Shown piece after piece: positions 21,496 through 34,430 of a DNA stretch of 64,000 bases. Source of the DNA: Isoetes taiwanensis (Eukaryota; Streptophyta; Lycopodiopsida; Isoetales; Isoetaceae); the NCBI GenBank assembly GCA_021234155.1, contig JAJEKV010000131.1, positions 1,721,288 through 1,785,287 on the forward strand, written 5' to 3'. The number at the start of each line of letters is the position of its first letter. Position 1 is the stretch's first letter. The notes beneath the pieces were generated by a model that was not told the origin of the DNA, did no database searches, and saw nothing but the letters and a program-made list of their open reading frames with translations. Position numbers and translations under genes: made by a program.

Positions 21496-23431
21496 TTGGG
21501 CAGATGGCATCTAAAAGATGACTCTCCCAAACAGAGCTTGAAGATTATACATTTTCCTTTCTTATCTAGAATACTAGATAAGGTCTGTATACCCAAAATT
21601 GTACACCAAATCATGATAGACAGCCTTGGTGACATAAGGCAAGCAATCATGGATGATACCATGTTTGCTTGGAATTACACTGAAAATATGAAGGACTTAT
21701 GTTATAAGCCTTACTATATTTTTGCTCAAGACAATGAAGATGTTTGTCTCTGCTCTATTCCTCAACTACAGAAGTTTATAGATCCAAGCATCGGCCACAT
21801 TAGGACAACCGACTGCAAGATAGTGCAAAATAAACACCTGAGAAAGATGCTTATGCAGGGATTGAATCATATACCAGATAAATGCCTTGTCTGGAAGGAT
21901 CTCAAAAAAGGCATTGAATCCACCATTGACAAACTATTCGAATTACACAGATTCACTTACCCACATATTGAAGACGACATAAGAGCATGTGTAAAGATGC
22001 AGACCTGTGACAGGGACAAAGAACAGATTAGAGATTCCTTTAAAAAGGATAGTACTAGAGAATTCCCACTCAATGATGCTAATGTCGTTAATAGCATTGA
22101 TTGGCTCAATAAATTTATGTATGTCTCTGGAGTGGATAAAGCGACTAATAACCTCGCGTTCATATGCCCGAGACATGTGAGAGAGATGGCAGATAAAAGA
22201 CTTAGAAGTGGAGACTTCAGACAGTTGGAAATGGACCAAGTGGCAGTCCTATGGAAATGCAAAACAGAAATGTTACAGATTCTACCATATATAGAAGACA
22301 CTTGTGAAAAACTACCGTATCTATTAGGGATCTATAAAGCACATAAAAATGATTATCGATGGATTACAAACGCACATGGTACCGTGTATACAAATTTTGC
22401 CAAAGTCATTACTGTAGTACTAAATATGATAATTGAGATCTGGCCTGACATTGCTAGAAAATCCTGTGACCAGTTCTGTAACTTATTCCCTAATAGAGTA
22501 AATCCTAATTGGATGGTATAATCCATCTATGACGTTGTTTTAAATATGCCAGATAAGATCACCGATGTTTTTGTGGCGGATATCACAAGGTGTTATGAAT
22601 GTATACCGCTTATGGGAGATTCTGGTATCTGCCAAGTGATGGCTAATATCATAAATGAAACATGGAACTACATGAGTGACCTACATTACAACAATAAATT
22701 ATGGAGCAAAGGGGACAAAGAAGATCTTTATGTGGCCAAATGGTTTAAGATTGACCCAAAAGGAAAATGCTGGACTCTCTTAACTAAAGAAAATTGCATA
22801 CGGGCCAATCTTTGGTTACTCACCATATTATAAAAGGCCAGAGTACTTGGATACAGACCAGTGGTATACCCATGGGCTTTGCGTGTCTCGCATGGTTTGA
22901 AGCAAAATTCATATGCAACCTGGCAAAACAAGGAAGATATACAGACACAAGTAAGTTTAAACATGTTTATAGATATATGGATGATCTGCTTGCGCTAAAC
23001 TGTCCGGACATAAGGAAATTTCTGAATATGTTGGATGTTGAAAGTAATGAACGCTTACAGATATATGACATGCGTTTTCTTGGTGTTAAAGAAGAAACCA
23101 TATTTAAATTCAAGGATGACCCAGGTTGCAAGTTTGGATATAAAGGAAATTTTTTGAACATCAGTATAGAGGTCTTTAGCAGGGCTAACGGTGTTTACAG
23201 TATTACCAAGTTTGATAAAAGGGATAGTCTTCCATTTACAGCTATCAAATATATACGGGCTAGTAGTTGTAGACCGTATTTTCAGGCGAGAAATGTTATC
23301 CTCTCTCAAATTCTACCATACATGTATATTAATACATGTCCCAAAGCTGCTGCTAATGATATCATGATGATTATAAAAAACTTCATCGATAATGGGTTTG
23401 ATGAAAAAGGTCTCAGAATAAGTGTTTATAA

Positions 23432-23453
23432 GGGTAAAAGCACGCTGTGGTGT
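23432..23453 (+). repeat. Left terminal inverted repeat of the 13 kb transposon
   Basis: 22 bp, perfectly inverted at 36433-36454. Beyond it the ends diverge, but both contain a CGCCACATTTTGG-like block and CCACC..TTTGTGGTA, giving an imperfect subterminal inverted repeat out to about 90 bp. Confidence 0.92.
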
Positions 23454-23660
23454 ATCAAAAACGTGCATTTTGACGCCACATTTTGGCACCACCTTTGTGG
23501 TAGAATTGGGTGGTGCATACCGAAGCGGAGATTGCGGGAGTGCGAATTAATGAGCGTCGGTTATTTTGAATTTTATGCCACGTCATTGTCCACCTTTTTG
23601 AATTAAGAAAGAATCACCTCTTCCTCTGTTTTTTTGCCGCTTCTTGCCGATTGAACCCTA

Positions 23661-24188
23661 ATGGAGTCGGAATTGAACGCCACTGGTTACACGATGAAAT
23701 CTCTCTTCAAACAAGAGATTGTGCCCCACGAAGATCTAAAGAAGCTTTGGGGTGACAGAGTTCCAAATAAATCGCTACGTATTTTCCCCAAATGTTTTGT
23801 TCAAACCGAAAAATTAAGGCATATGTTTTCTTGTACAAAGTTGAAGAATCCGAGCAATGAACAATACAAAGAGTTCATGCAAATTTACAAAAGAATTACA
23901 GGAAGCCACATACATGGGGTGGAATGGCTCCTGAACCCGGGCAAAGGGCTTATTATCCGTGATATAAAGGGGAGGGTCATTAATTGGAAGAGCTTCTCGA
24001 TTATTATAAAACTCCCGATGAGAAAGCCGAGGCCGCCTCTTCTAGACCCAAGAGAAAGCATAGGCAAATCCAACCCCGACGAGAAGGAAAATAGTAAAAG
24101 TGACAGGGATGATGAAGATGATAGGGAAATAACCAAATCAGGTTCCTCTAGACCACACATTCAATCTGAACTCACAATCAAAACGTAA
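23661..24188 (+). CDS. Hypothetical transposon-encoded protein
   Basis: A 175-residue open frame starting about 230 bp inside the left end of the 13 kb transposon. The N-terminal 110 residues are mixed in composition (KSLFKQEIVPHEDLKKLWG, HIHGVEWLLNPGKGLIIRD). The C-terminal 60 are highly charged (SNPDEKENSKSDRDDEDDRE). A CAG|GTATG-like donor lies at about 24227-24232, after the stop codon, so a spliced form is possible. I recognise no family. Its orientation is opposite to the transposase pieces, as in two-gene transposons with an accessory DNA-binding protein, but that role is speculation. Confidence 0.4.
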   Translation: MESELNATGYTMKSLFKQEIVPHEDLKKLWGDRVPNKSLRIFPKCFVQTEKLRHMFSCTKLKNPSNEQYKEFMQIYKRITGSHIHGVEWLLNPGKGLIIRDIKGRVINWKSFSIIIKLPMRKPRPPLLDPRESIGKSNPDEKENSKSDRDDEDDREITKSGSSRPHIQSELTIKT

Positions 24189-24439
24189 AAGCGAGCAATG
24201 TTCTCGAGACCAAAACATGCCATTGCAGGTATGTTCAATTATTAGTTGTGTTACAACAGTAAAAAAATCTCAAGCTTGATCTAGATTGTTTCTATCAACA
24301 CGTAAAAGGTAACATCAAATCCACTTCAAGAATCGCATGTCTACTACCATTTTGCATCATGTTGGTCAGATTGTCATGTTGTGTCTCTATGATGCCATCT
24401 GGGGCATTTCGCAATGGATGCCGAATGATAGATGAGGTA

Positions 24440-24955
24440 TGTGTGGTGGTGGTGAGTTGTTGGCATCCACACCCCACGATCTCCCACCATGTCCCACACC
24501 ACACCCCCCATCTCCCGCCACTACACTCTACCATCTCCCACCGCCACACTCCCACACCACACACCACCACCACACTCCACCACCACCACCACACACACCC
24601 ACCACCATCACCACACTCCTCCACCACCACCACACTCCACCACCACCACCACATTCCACCACCACCACCACACTTCTCTACCACCACCACCACACTCCAC
24701 CACCACCACACCACACCACCGCACTCCACCATGTCCCACACCACAATCCACCACCACCACACTCCACCACCACAACCACACCACACCCCACCACCACACC
24801 CCCACACTCCACCACCACCACACCACACCCCACCACCACACCCCATCACCACACTCCACCATGTCCCACACACACACCACCACCACCACACACCCCACCA
24901 CCACCACCACCACCCCACCACCACCACCACCACCACCACCACAACAGTTGTGTGG
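24440..24955 (+). repeat. CCACCA/CACACTCC low-complexity array
   Basis: About 500 bp built from short CCACCACCAC and CACACTCCAC words, nearly free of T on this strand and almost free of G. An inverted counterpart (GGTGGT on the plus strand) lies at 33880-34310. The long open frames across it in several phases are artefacts of composition. Confidence 0.9.
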
Positions 24956-27900
24956 TGTGTAATCGCGGCAAATATGTTGTGTGGTGTGGTATGTGGTGGT
25001 GTGTAGAGACTACCTTGTGTTGTGTGGTGTGTGATTGTGGTTTTCCATCAAGACGCGGGTTTACTATGTTAGGAGGTCGACATATACGTGAGTGTTTTGT
25101 TTTGCGTAACTATGGCGACTTGTGAAGGAATGGTTGGCTGCAACATCAGCTAGGTTTGATAGATGCAAGCAACGATTGCAAGCAAACGAGGATAGGAAAA
25201 ATGATATCAAAAGAAAGATTGAGTTGATGGAGCATAAAGCATCGAAATTAGAGCTGATTTGCAATGATGGCAATCAATCATGACAAAGAAATCCGAAAGC
25301 AACAGAGGGTGTTCGGGTTGTGTTTAACCAAAGGATGAAGAGCTAAATGGTACAAAGGTTGATCGGGCTGAAAATTAAATAAGGAATTAACGTAAACTGA
25401 AATTGAGCTAAAGGCATGTGAAGACTTCATCGCTAGAGCTGCTACCTCAATGCAAAGATTTGAGATTTTTTTTCTGAAATAGTGGTCATGACACTCCTTT
25501 AGATCCCGCACTTCCAATGCTTCCCGAGGCGTAAGAAGAGGGTGATGAAGGTTGTCCATTTTGTGGACGTTATCCGAAATGAGAGGGTAAAAATGTTGCC
25601 AGCCAGATAGCGTAATGCACCACCAATATCACATTCCATGTCTATCACACCATTTGAGGTAAATATTATCATCTCTAACCCTCGCCTAAAGACTCTATTG
25701 ATTTTGAATTTGTTTTGCGACACTCTAGAACCCTGCCGCAGCCCCAAAATACATTATGATGAGACATGGCTTTTGGCTTTTGGTGTTCGAAAGTGGTACC
25801 ACAAGAACCAATAGACACAAGTAAGTCCAAAAGAGGGGTGAAAGCAAGGTTCGGAAGTCTCGATGTTTGTACTTTGTCTCTTTCATCCCGGCTTAGTCTC
25901 TTCTATCCCCGCCGGCTTAGTCTTTTTTTTGTCCTTTATTGTATCTAAAGTGCCCCCGATGAGATCGCCGCTCATTTTAGGGCACTTTAGATATATATAA
26001 ACAGAACATCGAAAAGAGAGTAAAAAGCCCGGCGCGCGACCCTCTTGAATGGTTGTCAACTCACCAGGCTTGATATTGTTCGCCGCAAACAATATAGGTT
26101 CGGCCGCAAAACAAGTGCCTTAACTAATGTTTATCGATGTTGTCACAAGTCTACCGACTTAGTGTTTGCGTAATTGCGTAAATTTGAGACCAAGGATATC
26201 CAACAGTTATCCACGCCTCGACGGTTATGAGATCGGCAAGATACCTCCTATTGTACCTAGAATTCACCCCATTTGATACTCCTAAGTCAATCCTAGTCTG
26301 GACGGCGTGGAGACTCCAAAACGAAATTTGGATAGTCAATCGAATCGCAACAGATCAAGTAAAATACCATGCCACATACATGATTTATTTTTGTATTTTT
26401 CTCGGGTCTTCCTCATTTCAATTATGTTGCGTAGATAAATGCTACCGCAACCGGAAGCCATGACGAAGAGATTCCTATTGCATCTGATTTAGGGGAAATT
26501 AATTCCCTTGAGATTCATTCTCATGACGGGTCCTTCACGAGAAAAAGTTTTGTGTCAATATGAGCCAAATGCGGATCACGGTGATGAAGTTGACAAAGAA
26601 ACTCGGATCCCGGACAAGATGCACGGCTTCAACGAAGTTCAATACAACCTCAACTCTCCTTGTTCGGATTTTAATGGGGTTTTAGGCAAGTTTTATGACT
26701 TGAAAGAGAGATCCTGCGATCTAGAGCGAAGTGACCATCCGTAAATTGAACCATCAAAAGTTCGCTAGCCTCCGGCCCGGATTTCAAGAGTTCTTAGAAT
26801 GGTGTTTTTCAAAATTTGAGATTGCATTGTGGTCCAAAGATGGCTAAGAGTAATGTTGACTTGTTGACGAAAAGTTCTTTGCTTGAGAATATAAGGGCAG
26901 ATTTCTTTTATTTGGAATCGATGATCGCATCCAACACAAAATTAAAAGTGGTTAATAAGCCAATTTTCCTTAAGGATCTGGCCCAAAGTGTACCAGAAAT
27001 TTTGAAGATACCGGTGACAAACACATTGTTGATAGATGATGCAGATATAAGGGTTCTACCAACCGTAGAACACAATGATATGTCCAAATAGTTTTGCTCC
27101 GACGTTGGATTCCAATTTCCTTTGGAGCAACTCAAACCATGGTCGAGGGACTTCGGGCTCGCGAAAAAGTGTGCCCGGCTTTTATGTGAAGGAACATCAA
27201 ATGTGGAACATGTGGGATTCTCAAGAGTCGCTAAATCGCATGAAAATGCTCGACAAGTATTTTCATAAATGAATCTTGTAAAACTTTTTTCAAGTCAATA
27301 TAAGTAAAAGAATTTCTATGATATGTGTTGTACTTTTTCAATTTAAAATATTTGAATGGATTGTGAGCAAATGTTCTCGTGTGTGTTTAGAACTAGAGAT
27401 GATAGAGCTTCGCTAGCCCCACGACTATCTAAAGCCAAATACACATCCGGAAGTGGTCTTTGAGTGGAACCGAAATCGTCGTGATTAGCTCCAACCGACA
27501 TCAAAATTTTGGAAGCCGATATGCAAAGGGTTCAATGATCAATTGATCCTCCTCTTCTCAAGGTGATACTTTCATCTGATTTGTGATCATCAGGATTGTG
27601 CCAGATGATATGCATATGTTTGCAGATACATGGAATACTACTTGATTCTCCAAGGGATGAGCCATCCCTTTCATTTCTTTGACCCTCTTTTTCACTCGAC
27701 ATTGTCCAAGGACACAAATAGTTACAAAACAATAAGGAAACATGTGAATCCGGATAAGTGCCGCGACATGTTTTTGCACCGCTTAATGATGGACATCACC
27801 GACCTGTTTTTCGATTGTAAGCCACGCAGTGTCTCGCATACGCAGATATAAACCGTGGATATATCACTTTGATAGCTCGGGCTTGCATGGCGGCGCACAT

Positions 27901-28919
27901 ATTGAGAGGTTAGTGCTTGCTCATTGCATTTTGTCATTGTGGCACAATGACAACAAACTTTGAGTGTGTTCACGAATTGCTTGGACACAATAATTTCAGC
28001 TTTACAACCTCGGATGTTGTGAAAAATTCAGAACGCCTCTTCAAACCGATGGTCATTCATGTGGCCTGCCAGATGCTCGTTTATGCACAAATTTGTGAGG
28101 GGGTACTTAAAAGGAGTGAATATATTGTTGCCCTCGATCTAGTAAGTCAACTTAAATGTAAATAGACAAACCAAACTTTGTTATTGACAAAGTGTGGTTA
28201 ACTTGAGTTGTGGACATTTCAGACCGTGATCTAGTTGATGTTAGAGTGTTCATGCTTGAAGTTTTAAGATTAGAAGCAACAAAAGCCGGAACCGAGGAAC
28301 ATATGTATTGGGAAGTATAGGTGCATGAGTCACCTCGCACTTAAATCAATCAGATATCTTTCTTATGTACATAATTGTTATTGTAACCTCGATTCATTTC
28401 AATGAAAATTCATATTCAATTCATCTCACAAACAAAGGAATCAAGTGTTTGAGAAGAATTCAAATCTTCAAAAGAAATCAAGACAAACTCATTTTCACAA
28501 ACCGAAGCACAAAACTTCACATGAGTTCGAAAACTACTGAGAATGGTTTTACATTTCATCATCATCGAAAGAACTTGGGTAAATTTCAAAAAATTTTCTC
28601 CTCATCTAAAAGGATCCGACCTATATCTGATCTGCTTTGACGTTTAGTTGGTGGCATGTGAAGTCCCGATTGCAGAATCGTGTTGTGAATACTATGCCTA
28701 AATGCCTTTCTTTGCAAAGATCATAGGCGACGGTTGATCTTTGGCGCCCTTCTTGTAATACATACCTTCTATGACACTATCACCGGGGCGGGGTACCATG
28801 TTCCATTGAGTTGGAAGTCTTTTCTCCACTATCCATTTTGGTTTTGTGCACATCGAATCCAAAAATTCAACCCTCATCATTCCCTTCGGAGCAACAACAA
28901 AGAAAAATTATCACCAACT
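24956..28919. other. Interior of the 13 kb transposon, no gene recognised
   Basis: Only short frames occur. The more protein-like ones are plus-strand 26508-26744, 26816-27091, 27630-27851 and 27917-28165 (with a FECVHELLGHNNFSF stretch). They might be exons or remnants of a second transposon gene, but I recognise no domain. Confidence 0.4.
25942..25993. repeat. Perfect 14 bp hairpin with nested inner stem
   Basis: TATCTAAAGTGCCC at 25942-25955 pairs with GGGCACTTTAGATA at 25980-25993. Inside, ATGAG and CTCAT can pair as well. It may be a very short MITE or an element end. Confidence 0.65.
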
Positions 28920-29458
28920 CTAAGTGCCTCTCGCTAACATCGTGGGATTGGAGGAGAACAAGGACTCTTTGGATTTATGGTCCTCAATGTCGGCATGCAC
29001 ATTGGAGGATGGTACAATAACTTGAAGTTTCCAATCATCAACGTAGTGCTTGTTCACACAACCGCCCCACATGCCATCCAAGCGTGGCTGCGTAAGCATG
29101 AAAGTTCCCTGCAGTGCAACCGCAATGGAGATTCGTGATTGAATGCATGTACACAATGGATCTGCCTAGTGTCCAAAATCCTTTCTGCACCCCATGCTTT
29201 CTTTCTATCTATATCCTCCACCTTGACTTCCCAAAAGAACCTTTTTATATTCTTCCTCTTACTGGTTTCAGATGTGTTCATCCACTCGGATGTTCCACAA
29301 GTAAACATCTCTTCGGCAACTTCTACCACTTCATGAGCATTACCCAATTTTATGCTGCTGTATTTTAATTGCAGTTGTCTTAACCATCTCTTCAACTCAG
29401 CAGCTTTGCCATCGTGTTCACCTTTCCCGTGGTTAGAACCAAAAAAATTCCACATCAA
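28920..29458 (-). pseudogene. Transposase fragment, HGKG motif and C-terminal Cys region
   Basis: The minus-strand frame 29458-29054 starts with MMWNFFGSNHGKGEHDG, followed by a helical charged stretch and then CVHAFNHESPLRLHCRELSC. The natural continuation (LDGMWGGC, NKHYVDDWK) is in another frame (29156-28920), so there is a frameshift near 29085. HGKGxxDG paired with an upstream DGAxxQFK (at about 32790-32830) is a combination I associate with a group of large eukaryotic DNA transposases. I cannot name the superfamily from sequence alone. A further minus frame, 29752-29495, might belong to the same gene. Confidence 0.6.
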
Positions 29459-32449
29459 TATCTAGCATTATCACAGGGGGGCTTTTTTGTGGTTTTATAC
29501 TTTTTTTTGCATGGTTTTACTATGATTCTGGGCCTGTATTCGTTCATGCATACTATTTGGTATTTCTAGAGTGTCCCTTATCTGCACCGTCCATCTAGTC
29601 CATCTCAAATGATTGTACGGTTGTGGTTTAAGCTTTTTGCATGGATTATCTTGATATGCATTCAAATTAGGCAAACGTACTTTGCTTCTGTCTTCTTCAA
29701 AATCTAGCAAGCAGCCTATTGGTAGTGTGAGGGCGTGGTGCTGGAGTTTCAACTAAAATTTTAGAGGTAAGAAGTGTTGTTTTTCCGTCTCTTGATTTGA
29801 TTGTCTTTACGTGGATTAAACCTGAAGAGCATGCCATTTTCCCTTAAGTAATCTATTCTATTGCAGCGGAGAATGCTTGCAACTGCACATCTGATGCATG
29901 CATGGAAAGCTCTAAAAGTGATGTTTTACAGAACGAGTTACGTATTTGGAGTATATGCTTGCAGACCCATCTTGGGCCCGTGATGCATGCTGGCTCAAAA
30001 AGCCATGTTTCCCGGACCTGCCATGATCTCGATCGTAGAACACTTTTCTGCTCCTTGCTTCAAAACGTTTAGTTCCTCAAAATTCCTATGCTATTATTGT
30101 TCTCGATCGGCAAACACATTCCACCGCGGATCCCCGTTGTCGGATCCCGGCCCATTCCACGACCCTAGTTTGGTTTCCCTCTTTGCCCTAGTTCGCTTTT
30201 GATGCTATTATTGTGCCCATTTCACACAAGGACAAATACCTATTGTTGTTAAATAAAATATCAAGTATAGCAAATATTAATGCTTGCATTCCTCTAATCG
30301 TGTGCGGCGAAAATGAGGAGAATGGCACGCAATGCACGCAACCCACCACGTGCGGACGCGGCGAGTGATTCAAAGCGAAGGAATAACATATGAGATTAAT
30401 CACCCCGCAAGAGGATGCCGCCGCGGCTCAAGAAGCCGAAATCAATGAGCATGTCGAGGTATTCGTAATGCATTACATGTAGATAGAACTCTAAGACAAG
30501 AAGACCACCGGACCGCCTAGCCCCATTAGAGATCCTAGCCCGGTGAGAAGATTAAGAAAAGGGAAGCAATTGTTGAGAATTACGATGATGATGAACCCGA
30601 TTAGCATACATACGCCCGTCCAAGTGACACGATAATTCTGAAACCAACAAGAAGAAATGGAAAAAAAAAAAAAGAAAAGGCCAAAAGCAAGCGGGTTCAG
30701 TAAAACAAAAGGGCCAGTTGGTGGTGATATTTCCATAACAATAGGCATTGGTGGCAATGAGATGTGGATCCTAAAATGATAGATAACATTTTAGAATTTT
30801 TCATGGACCATTGTTATGCGGGACTAGTTGCAACAGAGCGAGGATCAAACCTAGATCACTTGCACTTCCAAGGCACAATTTAAACTCAAAAGCGGTTTGA
30901 GTACTGAGGTGCTGCAAAGCATTATTGAAAGCGACCATGAGATGGGACACTTCAAAGCCGGTAGCAAAAAATAATGTGCGTGGACACTTAAGGACACCAA
31001 GTTGCATTGCTTTGAAGGCATGTTGGGTTCTTGTATGAAAGATTTTGGTAAACCCCATTTCGGTGTTACATTCCATGCATAATGTGTCATCTGCTGAATT
31101 GATGAGAGGAAAAGAGAGATATGCACTTTACTGGAAAGGAGAGATCAAAGATGAGATTTGTTTGGATCCCAAAACCTTCTTAAAAAGGTCCAAAGATTTT
31201 GCAAATTATAGCATGCACAATCGTCGCGCAAAGCCACCTCTAACATATGCAATTACGAGAGATGATTAGAATCGTGCAAATTTTATCTAAGTGCACAATG
31301 GGCTATACCTACAAATGGGCAGAATCTAGACCAAAGAAGAGTTGAAACAGCATATGACTTGATGATGAATCCAGCCCGGGCTACTCGTGAGAAAGTTTCT
31401 TTAGTTTTATGGGGACCGCCACCAACAAACACGACCTGGATCCTCAAGAGCTCGTAGCAGTAATCCATTTGCTAATCCACCAAGGTATTTTGACGAGCCT
31501 CAACCCGTAAACGAAGACCGAGATGAAATTATTGAGGCACATGTTGCAGACCGAGTTCAAAATACAATTGTAGTTGGTGATGCAGGCGATGATGAAATCT
31601 ACCTAACAAACTGGAACTCATCCTTTGTAGCATTTAATGCTTTCTAGTATCACAATGCTAGATATTTTGTTTAATGTCACATTTGCAATAAAAGGAAACC
31701 ATAAAAACTATTTCTTTTCCATCTCTCATTCCTATGTTTTGTTGTACAATTGTTATTGTAATACTTTCTTTCAACTTTGCAATTAACCTCTTTTATCGCA
31801 CATTCATGCGGGATATTGATCACCCCAACATGACACCTATACATAATGCACCACTTGCTCCCGAAGTCAACAATGACAATGAAGCGAAAATTATTATAGT
31901 CCCTTTGAGAGCCCATCGGTGAAAGCGAACCTCAATTAGTTCCTCCGGCATCGGCCGCGACCACCACCTCCATATGGTGAAGACCCCATTGGCGTGATTT
32001 CATTATGGCTAGTCGGATATATCAATGACATGAGGTCATCCATGCAAAGAAATCCGAAACGCATTAAACTCCATTGAAGCCTTTATACATGATGCACATG
32101 TTCGGTTGGGCGTTGATCGGCAAAAGGCGGTTCGCGTACTCAAATCAACAGGCTCCATGCTATTTGCAGACTATTCCTTAGACAAATCAACCAAGATGTC
32201 TCCCGCATTATAGGACACATTTGATTTTAAGGTATACAAACACCATAATATATGTTTTCCATCACACATTGACATTCTATGTCATTTCTACACATTATTC
32301 AATAATATTGTAGTTCTAATGCTTTATAATTTTTTCTTTCATATTTTAGCTTTTTTTTTAAAATTTACATTCTATTGCAATTATTTCCAACATTCAATTG
32401 TTACCCTAACATAAACCATTGCATTATTAAAAAACATATGAAAATCCCC
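29459..32449. other. Gap between transposase pieces, no gene recognised
   Basis: About 3 kb separates two transposase pieces. It contains AT-rich segments (32230-32440) and short plus-strand frames, the clearest at 31045-31269 (KERYALYWKGEIKDEICLDP). It may be an intron, a further nested insertion, or both. Confidence 0.4.
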
Positions 32450-32455
32450 CTAAGA

Positions 32456-32752
32456 CCCCCTTTGGTTTGGGTGCATATTCACACACGGGGGTCACGTAGG
32501 GCAGCGAGAGCCCTTAAATTATATTATATACGTATGAAATTGACACCATATAGTACATTAAATGAAATCTTATAGTATTTCGCACACTTGCACATACCGT
32601 ATACAAAAATTTGTACAAGGATACCCCACAAACGAGGTACGCTATCTACGGTCCACATCAAGGAATATAAGGCATATATGCCCATCCGAGGGCTCTCGTT
32701 GCCCGGAGTGACCCCCCGTGTGAATATGCACCCAAACCAAAGGGGGTCGTTT
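32456..32752. mobile_element. MITE-like foldback nested in the transposase gene, about 300 bp
   Basis: The arms GACCCCCTTTGGTTTGGGTG (left, from about 32456) and, inverted, AACCAAAGGGGGTC (right, ending about 32748) extend about 60 bp inwards. They include GCATATTCACAC, GGGGGTCAC and GCGAGAGCCCT with mismatches. It sits where the conserved transposase sequence stops (after FKASRPFYFVARYT), so it interrupts the coding region. No clear target duplication. Confidence 0.65.
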
Positions 32753-32755
32753 GTG

Positions 32756-33779
32756 TACCTAGCCACAAAGTAAAATGGTCTAGAAGCCTTGAATTGAGAT
32801 GCTGCACCATCTGAAAACACATAATGTCTCTTTGGAACCCTTCCTTTATGCTCCAGATATTTGTGGTGCTTCATGAAGCAGTGTTGCACGAACAAAGTAT
32901 CGTGTTCCCTATCATCTGATACATAGTAATGTGTTTCCTTGATAATCTCATCTGCCACTGAGTCATAATCGATATGTTATTTGAACCAAAATGGTAATCC
33001 GTTATTGACCCAAATACGATCGACCCGCACCTCCTCTTGTTCCTTGAATGTATAGTTCTGCAAAAATCCACTACCGAAAGACATGCATCTGTTTGGGAGA
33101 TTCTCCAGAAGCTCCTTAAACTGCTTTTTTACGCCATTGGTACCTGAAATTATCGCGATGGAAAGATTTTTAGACGCTCTTCAGGTTTATCCATATTTCG
33201 ATTAATACTTGATGAGTTAGTCTCCTACCGAACTTCGAGGCGATTGTCTTTTCATAGTCAATGTACTCCCATTTCACTTTCCTACTTTTGCCACTTCCTT
33301 CCATGGGACAGGTCTGAAATTTCTTGATTCCACACGACTCACAATTTCCAAGGATGCACCTTCTTGTGAAACTCATCTAATTCACTCTTTGGACACAATA
33401 TAGATCTCCACAAGCTTCACTGTACTTTGCAATTTTATCTTTGGTGTGCCCTGCATTGACCAAGTTCATGTGATCTACAAACATCGCAGGTGCAAGTGCA
33501 ATTCTTCGGATGTTTGGTTCTCATCCCATTGAGTCCATCCACTAGCATTTGCATCCTCACGTGTTGAATGCAACAGCAACTATTGAAGTCCTTCAATTTC
33601 ACAACAAACCAGGGTTTTAGCTTCTCAAAAGCTCGAAGGCGAATCTTAATTTTACGGATGTTGGTCCGTAAAACCTCTTGAACAATAGCATCTCGCATGA
33701 AATGAACACTAAACCTGTTAGGATGTGTATACCACACCAAACCATGCACCATACCATGCCTCACACTCATCATATTCAC
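32756..33779 (-). pseudogene. Transposase middle part, Cys clusters and DGAASQFK motif
   Basis: Minus-strand frames in succession. 33779-33435 has KLKPWFVVKLKDFNSCCCIQ followed by CTCTCDVC. 33376-33170 has CILGNCESCGIKKFQTCP. 32958-32756 has HYVFSDGAASQFKASRPFYF. The cysteine clusters look like zinc-binding sites and the SDGA..QFK stretch like one acidic catalytic motif of a DDE-type transposase. The pieces are in different frames, consistent with introns or decay. Frame 33071-32871 overlaps and probably holds the joining segment. The gene continues at 29458 and starts upstream near 36 kb. Confidence 0.6.
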
Positions 33780-34430
33780 GGAGCAAGCACCTTAGTCTTT
33801 TGTGTACATTACCACACACCACACCTCACCCACCACACACCATACCATTCACCACACACCATACACCAAATGGTGGGTGTGGAGTGGTGGTGGAGTGTGG
33901 TGGTGGTGGGGTGGTGGTGGTGGAGTGGGTGGAGTGGTGTGTGGTGTGGTGGTGGGGGGTGGTGGTGGGGGTGGTGGTGGTGGAGTGGTGTGTGGTGTGG
34001 TGGTGGGGGGTGGTGGTGGTGGTGTGTGTAGTGGTGTGTGGTGCTATGATGTGGTGTGGTGGAGTGTGGTGGTGGGGTGTGGTGGTGGTGGTGGTGTGTG
34101 GTGGAGTGTGGTGGTGGTGGAGTGTGGTGGGGGGTGTAGTGGTGGTGGTGTGGTGTTGTGGATTGTGGTGTGATGTGGTGGTGGAGGGGTGTGGCGTGGG
34201 ATGTGTGTGTGCATGTGGTGGTAATGTGGTGGTCACCAAAGATGTGGTGGTAGTCTATGGTGGTGGGATAGATGGGGTGTGGTGGGGTGAGGGGGGGAGA
34301 TTCTCCGATCATACATTAACATGCACACACCCACATGACACCATGGACATAACAACCCAACCCACACCACACCACACCACCATCCGCGACACCACACACA
34401 TCACATCACATCACTTTTATCCTATTTCGT
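33690..34430 (+). repeat. GGTGGT/CCACAC low-complexity region, inverted partner of 24440-24955
   Basis: The centre (33880-34310) is GGTGGTGGTGG and GTGGTGTGTGG words. On both sides (33725-33870 and 34320-34410) lie CACACCACAC words, so the region can also fold on itself. The G-rich strand has many GGNGG runs that could form G-quadruplexes. Frames across it are artefacts. Confidence 0.88.

Noticed and set aside
24295-25125. Open frames of 150-228 codons on both strands made of Pro/His/Thr or Val/Trp/Gly repeats
   Set aside because: They follow from the CCACCA low-complexity sequence, overlap in several phases and strands, and have no codon bias or domain.
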